A stretch of 64,000 nt of DNA, from contig NZ_JADGMQ010000004.1 of NCBI RefSeq assembly GCF_016124105.1, positions 1 to 64,000 of the forward strand, written 5' to 3'. A model generated the notes under the pieces. The model ran no database searches and had not been told where the DNA came from. It saw only the letters and a program-made list of their open reading frames with translations. Positions 28,301 to 36,407 of this stretch are shown here, one piece after another (the first letter of the stretch is position 1; each line of letters starts with the position of its first letter). The stretch is from Aquamicrobium zhengzhouense (lineage in GTDB: Bacteria > Pseudomonadota > Alphaproteobacteria > Rhizobiales > Rhizobiaceae). Position numbers and translations under genes: made by a program.

Positions 28301-28669
28301 CCTTGCGACCTGCAAGGCGTGGTCGATGCGCAGGTCTTGCGCGCGAAGCACTATGGTTCCCGCGCCGTTGATCGACACACTCGTCGCTCCGATGGTCGCC
28401 GGGTATTGGTCACCAGCGAGGCGCTGCAATGAACGCTGAACTTCATCGCGAAGGCGCAGGTCTCCCACACCACCCACAATAGCCGCGATACTAACGCAGG
28501 CGAGCAGGGTCAAACCAGCTATGGTGAAGAGCGCGAATCTGTAGAGGCTGCGTAACCGCGAGCGCTTGCGCGGGTGCACTCCAGCAACCGCGGAAGGCAA
28601 CTCGTCCAGTCGCATTGCATCGCTGCGTCGAAAACGGATTTTCTCGTGGGGCAGGATCTCGCTATGCAC
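25322..28669 (-). CDS. very large AsmA/DUF3971-type envelope protein
   Basis: A 1115-residue protein with one transmembrane helix at about 45-68 (LYRFALFTIAGLTLLACVSIAAI) after a basic N-terminus, then a huge beta-rich periplasmic part with repeated AsmA/TamB-like strands. The C-terminal end, with ALTGTFMPAYGLNRIFGEIPLIGQIL and GITFRLLGAKDNPQLAINPLSVVAPGIFR, is the AsmA-like C-terminal signature also seen in YhdP-type proteins. These long grooves are thought to carry phospholipids between membranes. The start is a GTG at 28669; an ATG at 28615 is an alternative. It stands between tyrS and bcp. Confidence 0.87.
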   Translation of the reverse strand: MHSEILPHEKIRFRRSDAMRLDELPSAVAGVHPRKRSRLRSLYRFALFTIAGLTLLACVSIAAIVGGVGDLRLRDEVQRSLQRLAGDQYPATIGATSVSINGAGTIVLRAQDLRIDHALQVARLDLGLRALPLARGDIRVKSVRVADATIDLAALPQADAGAQLDLFDEDGLVDPDVVINAVFSSVHQLLDVFDLRDMERISLRNVAIDPAGATDNGRVQISSADIERNRRGRLSLSGEFSVGRRLAAVEGSVTIDPSSKRLRGVSLAVDIPEVPDNAELAGWAGKFASANVTLGGSQLLEAESITVSAQVAGLNFSVGRHELVTDISVDATAAAGTGKLELNRVLVEDGRYSWDFHGALGPEPADSANRGYRFELVSDGSESAPADSPEAAAPILARISGRMDRDFQQIDVEEIVGRAPIGELAGRASMRFQPGKSPGVQFRIGVQEMPVSYSKQLWPWFAATPARTWVLNNVFGGVVEAGQVELNVPPGRLGNGVPLGADEVFGSFSIRNTRFDVAGRLPPVRDAIGQVSFRGTDVDISLESGTAYMPTGRTVTGQSGTLTIDNAHIRPTIGKLKIGISGEADAVLELAGYDPINVGRYIDFKPEEFSGNVIGSVTADIPLHRGIPVETLGWQVSLDYEGVSLSREFDGQKITNASGSMVVDPGSAQIKAKAQLNGAPASIDLLEPLGTDKSKRRRLVELQLDDDALRRLAPGLRQILSGSVGVKFDAAASDGRELNVSLDRSALSLPWVGWSKGAGVPGSASFKMNSEGGKLSLTDFKLQGDSFGASGSLTLSNGALQSARLSSVRLNRSDDFSVNVTAKGNGYNVSIRGKRADARSIIKIYTAMGGGNAAKEAAPALSLDLQLDQMTGFHSEELRNVRLSYSGNGSRADRVEFSAITASGRPVAFVDTDQGGSRRIDMTSTDAGAVLRFLNFYEYMRGGEISLALSGPRGGALSGSIDARNFWIVNEPRLSSLVSSTPPGDNRSLSQAVRREIDTQSVEFERGYSRIVKGDNGISLEGGILRGPLIGMSFQGMLSDAQGNVALTGTFMPAYGLNRIFGEIPLIGQILGNGRDRGLIGITFRLLGAKDNPQLAINPLSVVAPGIFRSVFEFR

Positions 28670-28760
28670 GCCGCGATGGTCCGTTCCTTCGGTTGGACGA
28701 ATCTGTGTGGCTCACTATAACTGCCGAGCGCTAGAGCGGAACCTTTATTGGAGCACGAAC

Positions 28761-29228
28761 ATGGACCAGATCAAAATTGGACAGGAAGCGCCAGATTTCG
28801 ATCTGCCCGGCAGCGGTGCGGAGCGTATATCGCTATCGGCCTTTCGCGGCAGTAATGTGGTGCTGTTCTTCTACCCGAAAGATGACACGGCCGGCTGCAC
28901 CGCGGAGGCTCTCGATTTCACTGCGCTCAAGGCAGACTTCGCCGAGCTTGACACGATTCTGATTGGCATTTCTCCGGATAGCGTTGTGAAGCACGACAAA
29001 TTTCGTACCAAGCATGCGCTCGACGTGATCCTCGCTTCTGACGAGGATCTTTCCGTTCTCAACGCCTATGGGGTGTGGAAGGAAAAGAGCATGTATGGCC
29101 GAAAATATATGGGCGTAGAGCGTACGACGCTTCTCATCGACAGAGAGGGAAAGATCTCTCAGGTCTGGCCGAAGGTGAAGGTACGCGGTCACGCCGAGCA
29201 GGTGCTGGAAGCGGTGCGCGCGCTCTAA
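28761..29228 (+). CDS. bcp: peroxiredoxin, Bcp/PrxQ type, with a single cysteine
   Basis: A 155-residue thiol peroxidase that reduces hydrogen peroxide and organic hydroperoxides. The peroxidatic cysteine is Cys46 in DTAGCTAEALDF. Most PrxQ proteins have a resolving cysteine five residues later; here that position is Leu and the protein has no other cysteine at all, so it must work as a one-Cys enzyme resolved by an outside thiol. The Pro usually before GCT is Ala. The ATG at 28761 was chosen since the family start is KIGQEAPDFDLPG. Confidence 0.93.
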   Translation: MDQIKIGQEAPDFDLPGSGAERISLSAFRGSNVVLFFYPKDDTAGCTAEALDFTALKADFAELDTILIGISPDSVVKHDKFRTKHALDVILASDEDLSVLNAYGVWKEKSMYGRKYMGVERTTLLIDREGKISQVWPKVKVRGHAEQVLEAVRAL

Positions 29229-29318
29229 CTGTTAATCCGGCATCGCTAAATGCCGCCGCGCTCAAGCTTTGTTAACCCTAATTATGTGTAATCACCCTCG
29301 CAATCTTCCTGCGATCGG

Positions 29319-30566
29319 GTGTGTACAGTGGCAAGGAATCGGCAGGCTTCCGTCTTCGGCAGGCGTAAGGAACCGCATACGATAATTATCGCGCGCGGCG
29401 ACGAAATCCGGCATTTCATCGTTCGGCCATGGCTCGCTGCATTCTGCGGGACATTGGTTGTCGTGGCTGCGATCGGCTATCTGCTCGGAACCACGTATCT
29501 GGTGTTGCGCGACGACATCATAGGCGCTGCGGCAGCGCGTCAGGCCCGCATTCAACAAGCCTATGAAGATCGCATCTCAATGCTTCGCGGCCAAGTTGAC
29601 CGCATCACAAGCCGTCAACTTCTGGACCAGCAATTGGTGGTGAACAAGGTTTCTCAGCTGCTTGCGCGCCAGAACCAGCTGTCAGAGCGGCACGGCCAGA
29701 TCACGCCGATCCTGGAGCGCGCACGAGAAGTTGGTGCAGCTCAGGATAGCGCGCCTGTGCCCAGCAAACGTCCCGAACTACGCGCGGCGCGATCCGAACC
29801 GGTATTTGCGGCTGCACCCGCGCTGTCCTGGCCAGGCGAGACAGTTGCGCAAACCGAAACCGAAGCAGACGGTGCCGACCGGCTGTTCGTCTCCATCAAT
29901 CGCTCGCTTCGTGCAATCGAGGAGGAGCAGCTCGAAGGCCTCGACAAGCTTGCAGAGACCGCGTTCCAGACCGCCGATCAAATCGCTGAGGCGCTTGCAA
30001 GTGCAGGCTTGAGCGCTGACATTACCAAGGACGAGACAGCAAGCGGTGGACCGCTTATGCCGTTGGACGGCAGCACGCTGTTCGACACGCGGGTACGCGA
30101 ACTGGACGAAGCGCTGGCAAAACTTGAAAGCGCGAAAGCAGTTGCATTGCAGCTGCCGATCCACAACCCGGCTCCCGGGAAAGCTGTCACGAGCAGCTTC
30201 GGGGTGCGGCGCGATCCGTTTGTCCGCCGTCAGGCGATGCATACAGGCATCGACTTTCGGACACCCACGGGCACGCCTATCCACAGCACCGGCGCTGGCA
30301 AGGTCGTCAAGGCAGGCTGGAACGGGGGATATGGGCGCATGGTCGAGATCGAACACGGCCACGGCCTGTCGACCCGCTACGCACATCTGAGCCGGATCGA
30401 TGTATCAGTCGGCCAAAAAGTCAGCACCGGAGACTTGGTTGGCAAAGCAGGCTCAACCGGGAGATCTACCGGTCCGCACCTGCACTACGAGATTCGGCGA
30501 AACGGAACCGCGATCGATCCAGTTCGCTTCCTTAAGGCTGGCCGAAAGATCCAAAATCTTCTCTAA
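29319..30566 (+). CDS. M23 (LytM) peptidoglycan endopeptidase with coiled coil
   Basis: A 415-residue inner-membrane-anchored protein. The order is a short cytoplasmic head, one helix at about 38-62 (WLAAFCGTLVVVAAIGYLLG), a coiled-coil periplasmic region (about 70-260) and a C-terminal M23 domain. Zinc ligands appear in HTGIDFRTPTGTPIHS (His-x3-Asp) and in PHLHYEIRRNG (His-x-His), so the domain looks catalytically competent. It should cut peptide crosslinks during growth or division. The start is a GTG at 29319 with other GTGs nearby. A bidirectional terminator follows. Confidence 0.92.
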   Translation: MCTVARNRQASVFGRRKEPHTIIIARGDEIRHFIVRPWLAAFCGTLVVVAAIGYLLGTTYLVLRDDIIGAAAARQARIQQAYEDRISMLRGQVDRITSRQLLDQQLVVNKVSQLLARQNQLSERHGQITPILERAREVGAAQDSAPVPSKRPELRAARSEPVFAAAPALSWPGETVAQTETEADGADRLFVSINRSLRAIEEEQLEGLDKLAETAFQTADQIAEALASAGLSADITKDETASGGPLMPLDGSTLFDTRVRELDEALAKLESAKAVALQLPIHNPAPGKAVTSSFGVRRDPFVRRQAMHTGIDFRTPTGTPIHSTGAGKVVKAGWNGGYGRMVEIEHGHGLSTRYAHLSRIDVSVGQKVSTGDLVGKAGSTGRSTGPHLHYEIRRNGTAIDPVRFLKAGRKIQNLL

Positions 30567-30576
30567 ATCTTGCTAA

Positions 30577-30615
30577 CAACAAAAAAGGCAGCGGTCATCC
30601 CACTGCCTTTTGTTG
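30577..30615. terminator. bidirectional terminator between the M23 gene and prfB
   Basis: CAACAAAAAAGGCAG (from 30577) pairs with CTGCCTTTTGTTG (ending 30615) around a short loop. There are T runs on both strands, suiting both convergent genes. Confidence 0.88.
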
Positions 30616-30633
30616 ATAGAGACCTGAAAAAGA

Positions 30634-31765
30634 TCAGGCCAGATCTTCGATCACCTGCCCCGCGCCGCCCTCGATGCGGTTGGACAGCGCTGCCTCCATG
30701 AACTCGTCGAGTTCGCCGTCGAGAACGTCGGACGGGCTTGTGCTCTCGACTCCCGTCCGCAAATCCTTGACCAGCTGATAGGGCTGCAGCACGTATGACC
30801 GGATCTGGTGTCCCCAGCCAATATCAGTCTTCGAAGCTTCCGATGCGTTTGCTACCGCTTCTCGCTTCTTCAGCTCGTCCTCGTAGAGGCGTGAACGCAG
30901 CATCTCCCACGCCTTGGCGCGGTTCTTGTGCTGCGAGCGCTCTGCCTGACACGCGACCACGATGCCGGTCGCGATGTGAGTGATGCGCACGGCGGAGTCC
31001 GTCGTGTTGACGTGCTGACCGCCGGCACCGGATGCACGATAGGTGTCGATACGAACATCCGATTCCGATACCGCGACTTCGATCGAGTCATCGATGACCG
31101 GATACACCCAGATGCTGGCAAATGAGGTGTGGCGACGAGCGTTGGAGTCGTACGGCGAGATGCGTACAAGGCGATGCACCCCAGACTCGGTCTTCATCCA
31201 ACCATAAGCGTTCGCACCCTTGACGTGGATGGTCGCCGATTTGATGCCAGCCTCTTCGCCGTCGTGGACTTCAAGCACCTCGACCTTGAAGCCCCGGCGT
31301 TCAGCCCAGCGCGTATACATGCGCAGCAGCATCGACGCCCAATCCTGGCTTTCCGTGCCGCCTGCGCCTGCGTGAACTTCCAGATAGGTGTCGTTGCCGT
31401 CAGCCTCACCGGACAGAAGCGTCTCGATCTGACGTGCCTTCACCTCACCCCGCAGGGCGCGGATTGCGTCCTCCGCGTCGGTGATGATCGACTGGTCGTC
31501 CTCTTCCTCACCCATCTGGATGAGTTCGATGTTGTCGTGGAGGGCCTGCGTGATCGTCTTTACGGCATTGATGCCGTCATCAAGCGACTGTCGCTCACGC
31601 ATCATCTTCTGCGCTTCCTGCGGATCATCCCAGAGAGACGAATCCTCGGCACGCATATTCAGGTAATCAAGCCGTTTTAGTGCCTGATCCCAGTCAAAGA
31701 TGCCTCCTCAGCAGGGTTATCGCCTGCTTGATTTCGTCGACAATATTCTCGATTTCCGCGCGCAT
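30634..31765 (-). CDS. prfB: peptide chain release factor 2 with programmed +1 frameshift
   Basis: RF2, 376 residues, releases peptides at UGA and UAA. The gene is in two frames: 23 codons from the ATG at 31765 ([23 protein letters not shown]), then an in-frame TGA at 31696-31694. The site reads AGGAGG, CAT, CTT, TGA, C: an internal Shine-Dalgarno-like element (31708-31703) placed before CTT-TGA-C. Slipping +1 gives [18 protein letters not shown] and the rest. The GGQ motif is in SGAGGQHVN; the anticodon-like tripeptide region reads SPY rather than SPF, which is usual for Alphaproteobacteria. Automatic annotation may miss the first 36 residues. Confidence 0.97.
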
Positions 31766-31860
31766 GAAGCGGTAATTCCCTTCGAATTTGCTGAATCGGC
31801 GCGGAACATAGGTGCCTGTTCCGCGGGTGTAAAGGTGTGATGGCCAGGGCGTATTGGCCC

Positions 31861-34326
31861 TTAGTAGAGGCCCCCACCGCCCTGCAGGATCGCCTCGCTG
31901 GCGCCCGGCGACAGTTCCTTGGCCCGTTCAGCCGCCTGGAAATCATCCATACCGATGACCCAATAGCTGTCAGCTGGGCCAGTACCAGGCTTGAATGCCT
32001 CGACGATCGAGCCTTCACCGTCCGAGCGCATTCCGGTTTTGCGGTCGACCGAAATCATCGTCATGCCGTCTGGGACGCGGAAGTTGACGGGGCGCTTGTC
32101 CTTGAGAACTTCGGCCATCAGCTCCTTGAAGATCGGCACCGCCAAGCCGCTACCGGTCGACCCCTTGCCCATCGGGCGCGGGCGGTCGTAACCGAGATAG
32201 AGGCCCACAACGAGGTCTGGCGTATAGCCGATGAACCAGGCGTCACGTTCGTCGTTCGTCGTTCCCGTCTTGCCGGCAATCGGATGACCGAGTTCGGCAA
32301 GCGATGTTGCGGTACCGCGTCTCACCACGCCTTCCATCATCGACGTGATCTGATACGCGGTCATCGGGTCAAGGATCTGCTCCGCATTGTCTACCAGCTC
32401 AGGCTCTGGAAGAGACACGCTCCACTCCGGAGCGTTACATCCCTCGCAGCCTCGCTGGTCATGGCGGAAGACTGTCTTGCCGTAACGGTCCTGGATGCGG
32501 TCGACCAGCGATGGCTGAATATACTTGCCGCCATTCGCCATGATGGCAAAGGCAGAGACCATTCGCATAACGGTGGTTTCACCAGAGCCAAGCGACATTG
32601 CCAACACGGGCAGCATCTTGTCGTAGACCCCGAACCGTTCGGCATATTCCGCGACGAGGTTCATACCCATGTCGTTGGCAAGACGCACAGTCATGAGGTT
32701 ACGCGACCGTTCAATACCGGCGCGCAGTGTCGATGGACCAGCAGAACCACCGCCGTAGTTCTTGGGCTCCCAGACCTGGTTACCAACGCGGATGGAAATG
32801 GGTGCGTCCATGACGACGGATGCCGGCGTATAGCCATTGTCGAGCGCAGCCGCATAAAGAATCGGCTTGAAGGCCGAGCCTGGCTGGCGCATCGCCTGGG
32901 TGGCACGGTTGAATTCGGACTGCGAGAAAGAGAAGCCGCCAACCATCGCAAGAACACGGCCCGTATGCGGGTCCATGGCGACCAGACCACCGGCGACCTC
33001 CGGGACCTGTCGAAGCCGGTAGCCGTCCCCCTCGCCCTTCGTCTCGACGTAGACAACATCGCCGGGCTGGACGACTTCCGCAGGCGAATTCACCTTCACC
33101 ATGCGTCCATCACGAGCAAGACGCATTGCCCAGTTCATATCACCGGCCGCGACGGTTGCGGTCTCGCGCTCCGCAACAAGTTCGCCTGATGCCTGGCGAG
33201 CGGGCTGTAGACCCACTTTCAGCCCATCTCGAGAAGCTTCAAGAACGACAGCGAGCTTCCATTCGGGAACATCGGACAGACGCGAAACCTTGCTGAGCTC
33301 AACACCCCAATCGCTGCCCAGCTCGATCTGAGAAACTGGCCCACGATAACCGCGAAGCGTGTCGTACTTGATCAGCCCGTTCTGCATCGCCTTGCGTGCC
33401 TGGCGCTGCATGACCGGATCAATGGTCGTGCGGACTGAAAGGCCACCTTCGTAAAGTGCGTTCTCGCCATAGCGCGCGATGATCTGACGGCGCACTTCTT
33501 CAGTGAAATATTCACCGGCGAACAGGTAGTTTCCACCACGTCGCGGGTTGACACCAAGCGGAAGCGCCTTCTGCCTCTCACCTTCTTCGACATCTACGTA
33601 GCCATTGGCCACCATCTGATCGATGACCCAGTTGCGGCGCTCGAGCGCTCGCTCTGTGTGTCGGTAAGGATGATAGTTGGTCGGCCCCTTCGGCAGCGCG
33701 GCAAGATATGCGGCCTCAGCAACGGTGAGTTCGTTGACCGATTTATCGAAGTAGACGAGAGCCGCCGCAGCGACGCCATAAGCGCCATAACCAGGGATGA
33801 CGAAGCCCAGATAAATCTCGTTCAGGTAAAGCTCGAGGATCCGGTCTTTCGAATAGGCCTGCTCGATACGGAACGACAAAATCATCTCGCGGACCTTTCG
33901 GTCATACGAGACGCTGGAATCGAGAAGGAAGTTCTTCGCTACCTGCTGGGTGATTGTCGAAGCGCCCACCGGGCGGCGTCCACTACCGAAATTCTGGACG
34001 TTGGTAACGACGGCCCGCATCAACCCCATCACGTCGATGCCGGGATGGGTATAAAAATTCTTGTCTTCAGCTGAAAGGAAAGCTGCTTTGACGCGGTCCG
34101 GGATCGCTTGGATCGGCAAGAACAGGCGTTGCTCGCGAGCGAACTCGCCCATCAGATCGCCGTCGGCTGCATGAACGCGGGTGGTAACCGGCGGTTCGTA
34201 GCGCGCAAGCACTTCGTAATCGGGCAAATCCTTGGTGACAGTGGTCAGGTAGATCGCAATGGCTGCAGCTACAGCGAGCGCCAGCGCGACACCTACACCA
34301 AAGAAATATCCAATAAGCCTAATCAT
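31861..34326 (-). CDS. mrcA: penicillin-binding protein 1A (bifunctional)
   Basis: An 821-residue class-A PBP. N-terminal membrane anchor (about 5-27), glycosyltransferase domain with AEDKNFYTHPGID and ASTITQQVAKNFLL, an OB-like insert, then the transpeptidase with SAFK (GSAFKPILYAAAL), SRN (ERSRNLMTV) and KTGT (GKTGTTNDERDAWF). It polymerises and crosslinks peptidoglycan. It is followed by prfB and preceded by the amidase gene (243-base gap), a placing commonly seen in Rhizobiales. Confidence 0.96.
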   Translation of the reverse strand: MIRLIGYFFGVGVALALAVAAAIAIYLTTVTKDLPDYEVLARYEPPVTTRVHAADGDLMGEFAREQRLFLPIQAIPDRVKAAFLSAEDKNFYTHPGIDVMGLMRAVVTNVQNFGSGRRPVGASTITQQVAKNFLLDSSVSYDRKVREMILSFRIEQAYSKDRILELYLNEIYLGFVIPGYGAYGVAAAALVYFDKSVNELTVAEAAYLAALPKGPTNYHPYRHTERALERRNWVIDQMVANGYVDVEEGERQKALPLGVNPRRGGNYLFAGEYFTEEVRRQIIARYGENALYEGGLSVRTTIDPVMQRQARKAMQNGLIKYDTLRGYRGPVSQIELGSDWGVELSKVSRLSDVPEWKLAVVLEASRDGLKVGLQPARQASGELVAERETATVAAGDMNWAMRLARDGRMVKVNSPAEVVQPGDVVYVETKGEGDGYRLRQVPEVAGGLVAMDPHTGRVLAMVGGFSFSQSEFNRATQAMRQPGSAFKPILYAAALDNGYTPASVVMDAPISIRVGNQVWEPKNYGGGSAGPSTLRAGIERSRNLMTVRLANDMGMNLVAEYAERFGVYDKMLPVLAMSLGSGETTVMRMVSAFAIMANGGKYIQPSLVDRIQDRYGKTVFRHDQRGCEGCNAPEWSVSLPEPELVDNAEQILDPMTAYQITSMMEGVVRRGTATSLAELGHPIAGKTGTTNDERDAWFIGYTPDLVVGLYLGYDRPRPMGKGSTGSGLAVPIFKELMAEVLKDKRPVNFRVPDGMTMISVDRKTGMRSDGEGSIVEAFKPGTGPADSYWVIGMDDFQAAERAKELSPGASEAILQGGGGLY

Positions 34327-34569
34327 ACCCGCTCCACCTGGAGGACCAATTGGGCCCTCGCATCATGACCAGAACCAACGGCTCGGATCATGCGTCGCTT
34401 AAAAGACCCCTGATGCTCCGCCCTTGTGGGCAAAATGCGGCGATAGAAAAGGCCTGTTTTGCGATTCCCGTAATAGATAGCACCGTGTTGTTCCGCTGCA
34501 ACACACTCTAAAGCGGCATCCCCTGCGAAGAAATCGCCCGGAAAGCCAGGAATCGCTGGGGCAAATGGC

Positions 34570-35793
34570 TCAGCCGCCAGCACCTTGTCGAGCCTGAGCA
34601 AAATACCCGATCGCCGCCGCGATACCGCTCGCTGCTTTTGCGCGCCACTCAGGATCCCTCATCAACGCCTCGTCTTGCGCATTGGAGAGATAACCCAGCT
34701 CCAGAAGGACAGACGGAACATCCGGCGCGCGAAGGACCCGGAAGCCGGCGAAGCGATGTGGATTGGTCTGGATCATCGAGATCGCCGACGAAAGCTCTTC
34801 AACAAGCGAACGAGCAAAGCGGATCGAAAAGCCCTGCGTCTCGCGCCGGATCAGATCAGCCAGGATGTCAGCTACCTCCTGATGCTCTTCCTCAACGACC
34901 ACCCCTGCAATTTCGTCTGCGAGGTTTTCGCGGATAGCCTTGGCCGCTGCCTCCGGGTCGGAGGCCTTGTCGGAAACGGTGTAGACCGTCGCACCGCGCA
35001 CAGATTTCTGACGAATGGAATCTGCGTGGATCGAAATGAAGAGATCAGCCTCGTGCTGACGTGCAATCTTCACCCGTTCATCGAGCCGCAAAAAGAGGTC
35101 GCGGTCTCTGGTGAGAAACACATCGAGACCACCAACTTCTCCCAGCTTCTTTTTAAGCTCCAGCGAGAAGGCGAGCGTGATGGTCTTTTCAACCGTTCCG
35201 CTAACGCCAGCGGCACCCGTATCAATGCCGCCATGCCCTGGATCTATCACAACGCGGAATGGCCGGGTCTGCCGTTCCACCTGCTTATGCAAGCGATCGC
35301 TTTTGGCAGCGACGGTGGCACCGGTGATTTCGATCTGCTCCGCCATTGCTGACTGAAAGGCCTCTTCGGAGGCTGCTCCAATGTCAGCGACCATTCGGAA
35401 GCCCGGCTCGGTCTCATTCTTGAGGATTTCGAACTTTTCGACCGCGAACGGACCATCGAAGGACAGGATCAGCCGCGAGTGCCCCGGACCTGCATTGCCG
35501 TAAAACACCGCAGTTACCATGCTGCGCGGCGAAAGATCTTCGCCCTCAAACCGGAATTCCGCTTCCGGCATCTCGATCGCCAGCCTGTGCGGGTCGCGCA
35601 AAAGGAACCAGCGAAGATCTGGCTCCTTGTCAAAATGCACAACCAACCGCATGCGCGCGGCATCTCCAGCCATCTTGTAGCTGTGCGCAACCAGCGCATC
35701 GGATGCTGCGGCAGCCTGAGCAAGACCGATTACTGCCACGATGGCCGCAATCAGCCGCATGAGCACGCGAGAGATGGAGACAGCCTGCGGCAT
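34570..35793 (-). CDS. amiC: N-acetylmuramoyl-L-alanine amidase, AMIN + Amidase_3
   Basis: A 407-residue exported amidase. A signal peptide (about 1-31: VLMRLIAAIVAVIGLAQAAAA) is followed by an AMIN domain (about 35-140), which localises the enzyme to septal peptidoglycan, and by the Amidase_3 domain from VVIDPGHGGIDTGAAG. Zinc ligands are in PGHGG and SIHADS; the catalytic Glu is in LLELGYLSN. It cleaves the bond between MurNAc and L-Ala. The ATG at 35793 has AGGG upstream; the frame extends to 35874, but that region looks like promoter sequence. Confidence 0.92.
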   Translation of the reverse strand: MPQAVSISRVLMRLIAAIVAVIGLAQAAAASDALVAHSYKMAGDAARMRLVVHFDKEPDLRWFLLRDPHRLAIEMPEAEFRFEGEDLSPRSMVTAVFYGNAGPGHSRLILSFDGPFAVEKFEILKNETEPGFRMVADIGAASEEAFQSAMAEQIEITGATVAAKSDRLHKQVERQTRPFRVVIDPGHGGIDTGAAGVSGTVEKTITLAFSLELKKKLGEVGGLDVFLTRDRDLFLRLDERVKIARQHEADLFISIHADSIRQKSVRGATVYTVSDKASDPEAAAKAIRENLADEIAGVVVEEEHQEVADILADLIRRETQGFSIRFARSLVEELSSAISMIQTNPHRFAGFRVLRAPDVPSVLLELGYLSNAQDEALMRDPEWRAKAASGIAAAIGYFAQARQGAGG

Positions 35794-36407
35794 GGCACCC
35801 TGTACGATATTAAGCGGAACGCCCGAGTTAATGAGTGGTAATGGCCTATGGTTAAGCAAAACTTTAAGCACCATATGACCTGCGTCCCCAACTTTCCGTC
35901 GGCATGCCGCTGCCGAATGTGGGTTGCCATGATCTTCAGCAAATCATAAAAGCAAGATCGGATCACCGCAATGTCGTGATCGTTCGAGCCTGCCGCGTAT
36001 CATTGCTTTGGCAGCAACGGTGCCCCCGCGGAGAAAGGCACGGCGAAACAGACATGGTGTTTCCAAGGAATTTTCTTGCAGGCGGCACCCGCGAGTTCGG
36101 GTCCCCTGGCGTGAGGAAAGACGGCCGGGAGCATCCCAGCCGGCTCTGTACGAGCAAAAATCGGCGGGTCCGTTTGAAAACGGACCTTAGTTTAAAAATG
36201 GTATCGCATGTAGCGCAATGAACGTTAGCCAGACCCTGCCCCGGACCGAAGGAAACCGCGCCGTAATGGCCGCGGTCGGTATGGCAGGTCGGCTTCTGCG
36301 AATGCGTGCGACCCCTCAATATTCCGGCGTGCAGGCAAGAACAGCGCATTCATTCCGCGCGATCCTGCGGTTGCGTCCGTCTGCCCTCGCCGGGGAGACA
36401 AATCATA
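35794..36407 (+). other. divergent control region and long structured leader of rne
   Basis: About 610 bases without a gene. The part near the amidase contains several TTAA half-sites (35827-35868). The rne side holds hairpins such as GGTCCGT-TTGAAA-ACGGACC (36167-36186) and GGCCGG...CCGGCT (36123-36145). RNase E genes often have long leaders through which RNase E cuts its own message, and this region may serve that role. Confidence 0.45.

Noticed and set aside
29267-29285. GTTAACCCTAATTATG upstream of the M23 gene as a CtrA site.
   Set aside because: Only one half-site is present; the second TTAA is not at seven-base spacing.
35827-35868. TTAA half-sites upstream of the amidase gene that could be CtrA sites.
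   Set aside because: The spacings seen are 6 or 8 bases, not 7, so they do not make a proper site; only the site at 50984-51000 was kept.
36100-36190. GTGAGGAAAGACGGCC near 36110 resembles the GAGGAAAGTCCGGGC start of RNase P RNA.
   Set aside because: The match ends after about ten bases and the paired 3' region and other conserved blocks of rnpB are missing.
36306-36407. Upstream extension of rne to 36306.
   Set aside because: The extra residues do not match RNase E, and the ATG at 36408 has GGGGAG before it and the family N-terminus MPNKMLIDASHPEETRVVV.
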